DNA of 64,000 nt. Origin: Helicoverpa zea. Taxonomy: Eukaryota > Arthropoda > Insecta > Lepidoptera > Noctuidae. A model generated the notes under the pieces. The model searched no databases. It had not been told where the DNA came from and saw nothing but the letters and a program-made list of their open reading frames with translations. The DNA lies in NCBI RefSeq assembly GCF_022581195.2, contig NC_061460.1, positions 13,365,501-13,429,500 of the forward strand. The letters are read 5' to 3'. Every line of letters begins with the position of its first letter. The first letter of the stretch is position 1. Shown here piece after piece: positions 35,301-47,300 of the stretch. Made by a program: the position numbers and the translations under genes.

Positions 35301-38300
35301 TAAAACCAAAAATAAACCATCAGAAATAAAAAGATCATCGTTACAAAGTATAAGGGGCAGCAGAATATGATCAGGGGCTCGGTTCTCCTAATTTTACTTA
35401 AGCGTCATACGATTCACGTTCGACTCGATTCGACTGATATCTAATCCCGACTCGATTACGATTGAAGCGTATGTGGCATTCCGCTATTTTTTTTTTGAAA
35501 TAAACGTTTTTATCCTTTTCTGACATTCAATAATGAATAATTTTGTCTGCAAATGATTTACGATTGCAAAATGATTGTACAGCAAACTACCGTATAGACC
35601 AAAATCACCAAAATAGCAGACCAATCGCACACCAATCAAATGTCAATCGAATACGATTGGTCTTTTATTAGTAGCAGAATGCCCGATATGGTTAAAACTG
35701 CTATTGCGATCATATTGCGATTCGATTTCTATTCGATTTTGACATTATTAACTTAGGAGAATCGGGCCCCAGTTTGACATAGGGACATATGTTGTATCGG
35801 GCACACTCGGGGTGGCGTGACACTCGCCTGTGGCGGCGCGTGGGGCTCATGACGGAGATGGTGTTGACATAGGGACATATGTTGTACCGGGCACACTCGG
35901 GGTGGCGTGACACTTGCCTGTGGCGGCGCGTGGGGCTCATGACGGAGATTGTGTTGACATAGGGACATATGTTGTACCGGGCACACTCGGGGTGGCGTGA
36001 CACTTGCCTGTGGCGGCGCGTGGGGCTCATGACGGAGATGGTGTTGACATAGGGACATATGTTGTACCGGGCACACTCGGGGTGGCGTGACACTTGCCTG
36101 TGGCGGCGCGTGGGGCTCATGACGGAGATGGTGTTGACATAGGGACATATGTTGTACCGGGCACACTCGGGGTGGCGTGACACTTGCCTGTGGCGGCGCG
36201 TGGGGCTCATGACGGAGATGGTGTTGACATAGGGACATATGTTGTGCCGGGCACACTCGGGGTGGCGTGACACTTGCCTGTGGCGGCGCGTGGGGCTCAT
36301 GACGGAGATGGTGTTGACATAGGGACATATGTTGTACCGGGCACACTCGGGGTGGCGTGACACTTGCCTGTGGCGGCGCGTGGGGCTCATGACGGAGATG
36401 GTGTTGACATAGGGACATATGTTGTACCGGGCACACTCGGGGTGGCGTGACACTTGCCTGTGGCGGCGCGTGGGGCTCATGACGGAGATGGTGTTGACAT
36501 AGGGACATATGTTGTACCGGGCACACTCGGGGTGGCGTGACACTTGCCTGTGGCGGCGCGTGGGGCTCATGACGGAGATGGTGTTGACATAGGGACATAT
36601 GTTGTACCGGGCACACTCGGGGTGGCGTGACACTTGCCTGTGGCGGCGCGTGGGGCTCATGACGGAGATGGTGTTGACATAGGGACATATGTTGTACCGG
36701 GCACACTCGGGGTGGCGTGACACTTGCCTGTGGCGGCGCGTGGGGCTCATGACGGAGATGGTGTTGACATAGGGACATATGTTGTACCGGGCACACTCGG
36801 GGTGGCGTGACACTTGCCTGTGGCGGCGCGTGGGGCTCATGACGGAGATGGTGTTGACATAGGGACATATGTTGTACCGGGCACACTCGGGGTGGCGTGA
36901 CACTTGCCTGTGGCGGCGCGTGGGGCTCATGACGGAGATGGTGTTGACATAGGGACATATGTTGTACCGGGCACACTCGGGGTGGCGTGACACTTGCCTG
37001 TGGCGGCGCGTGGGGCTCATGACGGAGATGGTGTTGACATAGGGACATATGTTGTACCGGGCACACTCGGGGTGGCGTGACACTTGCCTGTGGCGGCGCG
37101 TGGGGCTCATGACGGAGATGGTGTTGACATAGGGACATATGTTGTACCGGGCACACTCGGGGTGGCGTGACACTTGCCTGTGGCGGCGCGTGGGGCTCAT
37201 GACGGAGATGGTGTTGACATAGGGACATATGTTGTACCGGGCACACTCGGGGTGGCGTGACACTTGCCTGTGGCGGCGCGTGGGGCTCATGACGGAGATG
37301 GTGTTGACATAGGGACATATGTTGTACCGGGCACACTCGGGGTGGCGTGACACTTGCCTGTGGCGGCGCGTGGGGCTCATGACGGAGATGGTGTTGACAT
37401 AGGGACATATGTTGTACCGGGCACACTCGGGGTGGCGTGACACTTGCCTGTGGCGGCGCGTGGGGCTCATGACGGAGATGGTGTTGACATAGGGACATAT
37501 GTTGTACCGGGCACACTCGGGGTGGCGTGACACTTGCCTGTGGCGGCGCGTGGGGCTCATGACGGAGATGGTGTTGACATAGGGACATATGTTGTACCGG
37601 GCACACTCGGGGTGGCGTGACACTTGCCTGTGGCGGCGCGTGGGGCTCATGACGGAGATGGTGTTGACATAGGGACATATGTTGTACCGGGCACACTCGG
37701 GGTGGCGTGACACTTGCCTGTGGCGGCGCGTGGGGCTCATGACGGAGATGGTGTTGACATAGGGACATATGTTGTACCGGGCACACTCGGGGTGGCGTGA
37801 CACTTGCCTGTGGCGGCGCGTGGGGCTCATGACGGAGATGGTGTTGACATAGGGACATATGTTGTACCGGGCACACTCGGGGTGGCGTGACACTTGCCTG
37901 TGGCGGCGCGTGGGGCTCATGACGGAGATGGTGTTGACATAGGGACATATGTTGTACCGGGCACACTCGGGGTGGCGTGACACTTGCCTGTGGCGGCGCG
38001 TGGGGCTCATGACGGAGATGGTGTTGACATAGGGACATATGTTGTACCGGGCACACTCGGGGTGGCGTGACACTTGCCTGTGGCGGCGCGTGGGGCTCAT
38101 GACGGAGATGGTGTTGACATAGGGACATATGTTGTACCGGGCACACTCGGGGTGGCGTGACACTTGCCTGTGGCGGCGCGTGGGGCTCATGACGGAGATG
38201 GTGTTGACATAGGGACATATGTTGTACCGGGCACACTCGGGGTGGCGTGACACTTGCCTGTGGCGGCGCGTGGGGCTCATGACGGAGATGGTGTTGACAT

Positions 38301-41300
38301 AGGGACATATGTTGTACCGGGCACACTCGGGGTGGCGTGACACTTGCCTGTGGCGGCGCGTGGGGCTCATGACGGAGATGGTGTTGACATAGGGACATAT
38401 GTTGTACCGGGCACACTCGGGGTGGCGTGACACTTGCCTGTGGCGGCGCGTGGGGCTCATGACGGAGATGGTGTTGACATAGGGACATATGTTGTACCGG
38501 GCACACTCGGGGTGGCGTGACACTTGCCTGTGGCGGCGCGTGGGGCTCATGACGGAGATGGTGTTGACATAGGGACATATGTTGTACCGGGCACACTCGG
38601 GGTGGCGTGACACTTGCCTGTGGCGGCGCGTGGGGCTCATGACGGAGATGGTGTTGACATAGGGACATATGTTGTACCGGGCACACTCGGGGTGGCGTGA
38701 CACTTGCCTGTGGCGGCGCGTGGGGCTCATGACGGAGATGGTGTTGACATAGGGACATATGTTGTACCGGGCACACTCGGGGTGGCGTGACACTTGCCTG
38801 TGGCGGCGCGTGGGGCTCATGACGGAGATGGTGTTGACATAGGGACATATGTTGTACCGGGCACACTCGGGGTGGCGTGACACTTGCCTGTGGCGGCGCG
38901 TGGGGCTCATGACGGAGATGGTGTTGACATAGGGACATATGTTGTACCGGGCACACTCGGGGTGGCGTGACACTTGCCTGTGGCGGCGCGTGGGGCTCAT
39001 GACGGAGATGGTGTTGACATAGGGACATATGTTGTACCGGGCACACTCGGGGTGGCGTGACACTTGCCTGTGGCGGCGCGTGGGGCTCATGACGGAGATG
39101 GTGTTGACATAGGGACATATGTTGTACCGGGCACACTCGGGGTGGCGTGACACTTGCCTGTGGCGGCGCGTGGGGCTCATGACGGAGATGGTGTTGACAT
39201 AGGGACATATGTTGTACCGGGCACACTCGGGGTGGCGTGACACTTGCCTGTGGCGGCGCGTGGGGCTCATGACGGAGATGGTGTTGGAGCGCTTGGAGCG
39301 CGCGAGCGGCGGCAGGTCGTCGCGCCGCCCCTCCGGCACCGTGCCGTCGCTCGCCGTCTGCACGCACACACACGCTACACTGCCAGCTCGGCGACGATTC
39401 AATAAAAGCTACAACACTGGTAAAGCTCAACTCTATTTCGATTTTTATATTTCAAATGAATTCATCTTCGCTAACTAATTAACTAGTCACAACAATGTTT
39501 AAGTAAGAACGTAGTGGCATGCAGTATAAGAATAACGAGGGGTTTACATACCTTCTGCAGCTGGTGGTGGTGGTTGAGCGCGGCGGCGGGCGCGTGGGGC
39601 GCGTCGCCGGTGCCTGCACAGGCGCGGGCTCTTAGTGCTGCACACACGCACACTGTCACACGCCTCTCCCACACGCGCCAGACCATCGCACACCACGCAT
39701 AGACATTATACAAAATACTAGTGCAACAAATGTGAACGGTTTGCAAGGTTGGGTAGTAGAAAGCTTCCCGTGGTGGGCGACAGTTCCGCGCCGTCATCAG
39801 TCTCGCTCATTCCGTCTGCAATGCTCTTACACACCACACTTCCCATACACACAGCTACCACAGAGTGGTGCTTTTGATCGATGTTTACGTTATCTTCTGT
39901 CCGTGTAAACATCGGTTAAAAGCACTTGTCTACTTTATGATATAAAGTAAATTAACTGACGAACTGTTACTTAATCTAATACTTGTATTAATTAGATAAT
40001 TATTTAAGTAGTTTATTTGGGTGTTATCGTGTGTTAGAGACATCATTAAATCGATATATACGATGCTGAATACTTTATTCCATTTTGCTAAGCATTTAAC
40101 TAAAGAAAAACAATATTGACATAACATTTTATTTATGCCATGCTTAAAATGATGGTCAAATTAAATCGTTAGTGGTGTTACTGTATTTACATTCAATGAG
40201 GGCTACCGCGTATGAAATCGCCGCTAGAGGCGCTAGTGTAGCGTGAGGTCTTCGAAACGTCAAATGCCACTGTTTGTTTACGCGCGAGGGTTTATATTTC
40301 TAATTAAATTAATATTGTGAATATTTAACAATACTTTAGATTAATTATGGCAAATACAGATCAGGGTTCTATAAATGTCACTGCTTTGACACTCTTTAAT
40401 CTTTCGGAAACTTGTGTTCGCATTTCTTTTTTGAGCAAAACGGCACTGCGCAACACTGTGGCATCACCAATACGTTCACACTATAGTTTTATTGTATTAC
40501 ATATGATCTAATATATTCATCTAATGAAGATATAAGTTTTAGCGGTCATAATACGAACTTTGATTGCCATAGTTTTAGACCTCACGCTACAGTTGCGCCA
40601 TCTGGTGAAACAAAAACCGGTAGCCCCCATTGAGATAAAAAGTATCAAGACTTAGTTTTCTTTAGTTAAATACCTATCCAAATCGAGTATCTGTATTCGG
40701 GGTCTGTGTTAATCATATCTTCAGCAATTTTATAGATGAATACTTTTAGTATATATTTCTGTTGAAATTGTTTTTTTTTGTAAGTAGCAAAGGTCAATTC
40801 CTTGCGTTACAAGGCGGGGGAACTTTACCAAAGAAGGAGTGCATAGACAAAAGAGTATAATGAACTATCCCACTATGTATAATATAGAGATATCTGAATC
40901 GTTGAATCTTCGATGCTTGTCGTTTGACAGTGGTGATAGCACATGTCACAGTAGTTAGTGTGCGTACCGGGGTCGGAGTTGTACGTCATGAGGTGGTGGT
41001 GGGCGGCGTGGGGCGAGGTGCCGCACATCTCCTCGGGGATGGCCTCGCACGACACGCGCATGTCGCTCTTCTTGGCCGCCTTCTTCGTCGCGTGCATCGA
41101 CAGCGACGTGCTGCCGCTGTATATACAACATCATATCATCTTCTAAAGTCTGTTTTTAAATCTCGTGGACTAAACTGACATTACGAGTGTTGTCAGTTTA
41201 TTGTAAATTCTTAAATAGTGATGTGGCACAACCGAAACTTAGCGTTAAAAAATCAAGTATCGTTTTTTACTATAAGTCATCCTGAAATAATGGGCTTATC

Positions 41301-44300
41301 ATTGATGATTACGCATGGATTTGCGTGGTCAGATATCCCTGGCAGTTTGTAGCACGTCGTACAGCCGTGTGTATGTACGTGAATTTTAAGTATAAAACTT
41401 TGAATGAATATTAAATTCGTCTATTATAGATAAAAAGTTACAATTCAACAAACCGGTATCGTAAGTACAGCACTGCAACATTATTTGTAAGTTTGACATT
41501 TTGCAAGTGTCAATTTAGTCTACGAGATTAAAAAACAGACTATATGTATTTGACAGCGAGTCAAATCGTTTATATGACATTTACTAGTTCTTAACTGAAT
41601 ACTATAATTTTCAAGACTCGAGTAATAATCATCATAAATTTATGTGATGCTAATGTCAAAATTTAATCTTGAATCGCGACACTAAGAATTGGTTATAGAA
41701 ATCCGCGGATAGCCATGGTCTATATAGTTGCAGTTGAATGGTGACGTGTGTGTACTGACGTGGGCTCGCAGCTGGGCAGCAGGATCATGTCGTCGGGGTG
41801 CAGCGTGAGGTCGGGGGCGGGGGCGGCGGGGGCGGCGGGGGTGGAGGCCTGCAGCGCCGCCGCCTTCCACGACGACGACATCTCCGGCGACGAGTTGGAG
41901 CGCCGCACCGGGTGCCGCGACTTGCCCTAAGCGATACCACACTCACTCAGCAAAGCATACACGCAGCTTACATTATACTAATAAACTGTCGGAGAATACT
42001 ATTTGGAAGCAAAAAAAATATATACAAGGTATTGATTTGCATTTGTGCCATACTTCAGGAGGAGGACATACAATACGTAAATAATTGACTGGAATTACAG
42101 TAGACGGGAAATAACTAATATGCACTGCTTTTTTTGTCATTGTAATGTCGTAGTATTTCAGAAGTAATCCAATTTTATGAATGAAATTTATGAATAATCA
42201 TTGCGTATGCTTGCGTTTGTGTGAGGGCGCAGCACGGTTTTAAGGCCAGTAACACACGCGCACAGGTTAAATACGGCTAGATGACATTAACGGAATTTCG
42301 AAAAAAAATACGAACCAATTTTTTTATTGTTTTGGGTCGAGAATCATTAGCATAATTACGTCCTTGAATATGGCACGGATGCAAATCAACAGCTAGTATT
42401 TAAGGTTTTGGAGCAGTTCTGTGTATAACTATATTTAAGTTTGGAAGATTACAAGAAGTGTAGTGCAGTGGCAATGCGCGTGTTACCTCTGGCACGATGA
42501 GCAGCATGTCGTCGTCGTCGGTGGTGGAGGACGAGCTCTGGCGCTGCGGGGAGCCGGGGATGTTGATGGGCTGCGTGCTCATGCGGCTCGTGCTGCTGCC
42601 CGCCGCACTGCTACTGTAACACATTGCCCGAATATATGGGAAACAGATCTACTTGAAATTGTTTATAGTTATATAAATATATAATTTATTTGTGTATTAT
42701 AATATATGTAGGTATATCGCACCTTAAAAACCAAAGGGTCACTTCTGCAATTTTTTGTGAAAACGACTTAAATATGCAGAAAAAACCGCGATAATCGACT
42801 TTATAACCTCAGCAAGAACGGTGAAAATTGCATGAGAAACATTGTTTTTAGGAAGGGTAGGTCGTTACGGTTTTTCGCCTTTTTGGTCAGTTTGCTTGAA
42901 ACGTAACGACTCATCTTGTCAGTAGTGTTTTGAAAGCCAACGTGTGCCCTTGCGCATTTGTGACGGAGAGGCCTTATGATTAGTAATGATTTTTTGTTTA
43001 CATATCACTTGCAGCATTAATGTCACTTATAGACAAGAATCACGGTTTGGTTTCTAAATCTTTGTATTTGTTTGCAACATAATGTGGAAACATAATGTCA
43101 CTTTCTTGCTTAAATGACATTATGGCATAAAACTTTTCTTTTCATTGTACCAAAACGTCACTTTTGTAGCCTTCCCTCAGTTTACGGCTTGTTTCTCAAA
43201 AACCCCTTCTTGTATTTATTTTTTAATATTCAAGATTGTCCGTGAATAAACTGTCGATTTAACACTATAAGAAAGGCCTTAACACTCTGAAACAGTACAA
43301 AGTTATAAAAGAAATACGTAAAAAAAAAACTAAAAATGCTCTTCCTGTAAAGTTGAAAAACATGCAGAAGTGACCCTTTGGTTTTAAAGGTGCGATATGT
43401 TTCATATTTATTTTTTTACAATTTGTTTGCACCTACCAACGCTTTCTCTCCGCCACCCAAAGGTAGACTGGTAGAGAACGCCTAAGGCGTTAAGTCCACC
43501 ATTGTACTGTTTGTGCAAGAAGTATTTTAAATAAAAATAAAGTAAAATAAATAGAAATATAATCAATAACACTCACTTCTGAGGCTGCGACATGATGGAC
43601 TGCGACGCTTGCTGAGTTTTCTTGTCATTGCCGACTATTGAGTCTGAACTGTAATAACCAAGTAGTACATTACGTACACAAGTGTAAACAATAAGTACTG
43701 CAGAGATCCTGCCCTCAAAGTTTGTGAGCAAATCCATCAGATATATTGAAAATTCACAAACATTAAATACAGGTATATTATATAGCAGTACACAGTGTAA
43801 ATATGGGAATTTATAAGGGAAGTATATAGGTAGTATATGTACAAGAAGAGCGCAAAAGACTGTATAAAAGAGGACTGTATAGGGGTAATCGATGGGAGGC
43901 GTACATAAGGAAGTATATAGGTATAACCTAGTACCTACCTAGATTTGTGCAGGTCCTGAGGCAGCGAGGACTGCGGCCGCGACTGCGACGACGACGAGCC
44001 GCTTCGGGACCGCGGGGCGCTGTCCTCGCCCACCCGCCCCGCCGCCTCGCCCGTCCGCCCCGCCGCCGCGCCCGTCCGCCCCGCCGCCTCGCCCGCGCCC
44101 CGCGCCTCGCCCGCCGCCCCGCCCGCGCCCGCCGGCGACAGCAGCGCCGCCAGCTCCTGCAGCGGCGACTCCAGCAGGTAGTCCCAGTTCATCTGCAAGC
44201 AGGGACACGTGACGCTCGCTGCACGCGGACCCCGGCGCGGCGGGTGCGGCACGTACCTGGTTCTGCATGCGCATGACCCAGCACACGTCGCCGGTGGGCG

Positions 44301-47300
44301 AGCGCACGTGCACCTCGGCCCAGTTGGCGCACCAGCAGGGGCACAGCCCCGCCGCCGCCAGCTCGCCCACGCGAGACCACGCCGCCTCGTCCGTGTCCTG
44401 CGCACCACACTACCCGTACACACGTGTTGTCTTCACTCAACTTACGATACATGTGAATGACACCTTACCACTTCCTTGGAGATCTTCTCGAAGTGTTGTG
44501 AGAACTGGTTGAGGACGGCCACGAGGGGGTCGTTCGTCTTGTTGTTCTCTGACGAGTTTTGTCTGAAAATTACGTCAATGTACGTTATTATAGTGATAGG
44601 TGTGCTCGCATTACACTGCGCTACTTGCTATGTAGTATATGAGGTGTAGACATGCTAATAAACGAGCAAAATGCTACCGACTAACATTCACTAAAAATGA
44701 AACATAATAAAATCGATGCTACTGCGACAATTGCATAACCAAAATCTATAAAACATTCGAAAATGATGATGTCTAAATAAAGAACATGGCGTCGAGCAAA
44801 GACTAGCAAAGTAATGTATATGATCAGAGTAGAAGTGAGTGTATCGCGCGGCACCTGGAGGCGGCGGGCGGCGTGGGGGGGGCGGCGGGCGGCGCGGGGG
44901 GGGCGCGCCAGTGCTGCAGCGAGTGCTTGCTGTAGCTGCACACACACACGCACGCTCACTACCACGCCACGACAAACACCCCTACACTCTAGTACTACTA
45001 GTCCACTGTGGATCATGCTGCCTCGCTTCTCGCAGATAACAATCTATTGCCATGAATTCAGAAAGAAGACCAAACTGCAGATACGGTGTATGCGATGACA
45101 TTAGAGTAGCCTCATGGGTTAGTAAGAGCAAAGCGTACACAGTAACCGTATTCAATACTGTCAGGTTAGTTGTGGAGCCAGTGGTCTCCGGTCATTTACT
45201 ATATAACGTGTTTACATAAGTGGAGGGGCACTGACCGCTTGACTTCGGGCGGGTTGTGCGGCGCGGGCGGCTGCAGCTGGTTGCCGCCGCCCGCCTCCGC
45301 CTCCGCACCGCACTCCTTCGCTGGGACCTGCAGATCAAAGGTCTCCTCAACATTAGAACAAATAGAGATAACTGTGTAGAAAGTTGGTGTTAATTACAAT
45401 TGTTTTTAATTTAATTAACAGTTACAATTTGAATACGGAAATTATTATTTTGGTCATATATTTGGGGTTGTATAAGCGTCATGAACATTGTGTATCACCT
45501 GTGCGTTGTCCCCGGCGGGCTGGTCGCAGCAGGCGGGCTGCAGCGGCGGCAGCGGCGACGCCACGCTGTCGGCGTGCTGGCGGCACAGCACGGCGCACCT
45601 GCACACACCGGGTGTCACTCACCTGCCGGGCGCCACGTGTCGGCGCCAAGGTCACGCACTCACCGGTCGCACAGGCCCTGCTTGATGGAGTTCTGCAGGC
45701 AGCCCGACGTCGTGATGGTGATGAGCTTGTGCCCCACCAGCCACGTCATCGACTGTCCGCCGCTGAACAGGAACTCTGCCGTGTCACTCCTGCAACAATC
45801 GGATAATGAGTAAGATCAATGGTGCGGAGGCAGACATCGTCTTTTTCCGGCTTCCATATGTTTAGAACTAAATTGAATAACTCCATCTGGGGATGGTGAT
45901 CTTGTGTAGAGCTGATGCTGATAAGTAGTCCAACAGGTGGCTGCAGGTCCAGGCACGTCTCCGTCAGCTCCACATGGAAGGCAGTGCAGGAGTGCGCTAG
46001 GTACCTGTGCGGCTTGACGCTGCAGGGCGTGGAGGTGTAGCGCGCCAGCAGGTCCAGGCACGTCTCCGTCAGCTCCACGTGGAAGGCGGCCGAGGCGGAG
46101 GCTCCGCCCGCCCGCCCGCCGAGCGGCGCCCGGGACACGGCTTTTGAACCCTGTGGATAATATCATTGGTATAGCTATAGCATGACGACATCACGGCAGC
46201 AGCACCCGGTCGCGAGCTGCACCAAGGCGAACACGAGCGGCTCCTCGTGACTCTATGAGTTATGCCTGTCATCATTAACCGGTATGATCCGATTTAGCTC
46301 AACCATTGTAGATTGTAATTATCAAGTGGTACGGCCACGTCAACATTGGAATTTAATTATTCGCAGATAGATGTTCACTATTTTCATCAGTTATTATTTT
46401 TGTGGCACGTTACTGAAAGTGCATTACCAAACTAGAGCTGCGTTGTCTATTGGAGGAGTCCTCGTTGGCGTTGGGGAAGTGGTTCGTCTTGTACTGCAGC
46501 TGCTCCTCGAACGGCATGATGATGTAGTTGTGTAGACCCTGCAGCGACCGACACGTCAGTATTATGGTTGATATGAGTAATGTGTAGTACGAAGGTGGTG
46601 TAAGGCAGGGCGGCGTACGTGTATGATGAAGCGCACGAAGTTGCGTCGGTAGGAGAGGCGGCACTTGAGGAACCAGGCGGCGATGACGTGGTGGGCCAGC
46701 GACACCACGTAGTGGTTGTAGCGCGACGGGTTGGTGTAGGGCAGCAGGATCGCGAACACCGACATGTACTGGTCCTCCACGAACGACGCGAACACCTTCG
46801 GCAGCCGCGTCAGCGCTGCAACACACACATTGCTCACATGTATTATTTGTAAAATATTATTTGATGTTAGTGCAGTACAAACTGTACTGGGGATGGAAGT
46901 ATGACGTCTGACAAAGAGGAATGGAAGAAAAAGACATGTTGCGGCGACCCAAAATGACTTAGGAACAGGGCAGGAAGATGATGATGAGTGCAGTACAAAT
47001 TGCAAACATCAAAAACAAAACAACGTTTTTTTCCAACATTTTCTTGAGTCGGCAATTATTGAAAATGGTCAAGAACAAGATTATGTATTCAGTAAACTTA
47101 CTTGACAAGAACTCGAGCATAGGACTAGCGATGGCCTTGGTGTCAGAGATCTTGGATAGGTCTAACAGTACCTCCGGTAACATTTTCACCATAGTTTCTC
47201 TGGTTTCTAACGTAAATATCGTTAAGGCATTTATATAGGGCTGTGGCGTTCGTAGGACTGTGGATATAAAAAATACATGAGTTAATAACTTTCTACTGTA

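Noticed and set aside
35776..39285. CRISPR-like array
   Set aside because: The 90-bp units are contiguous direct repeats with no spacers, lie in a eukaryotic intron and derive from exon sequence. It is a satellite.
35753..39430. A separate gene encoding a 1225-residue HHLRHEPHAPPQ repeat protein
   Set aside because: This is simply a second open frame created by a stop-free 90-bp unit. It has no start context or exon structure of its own.
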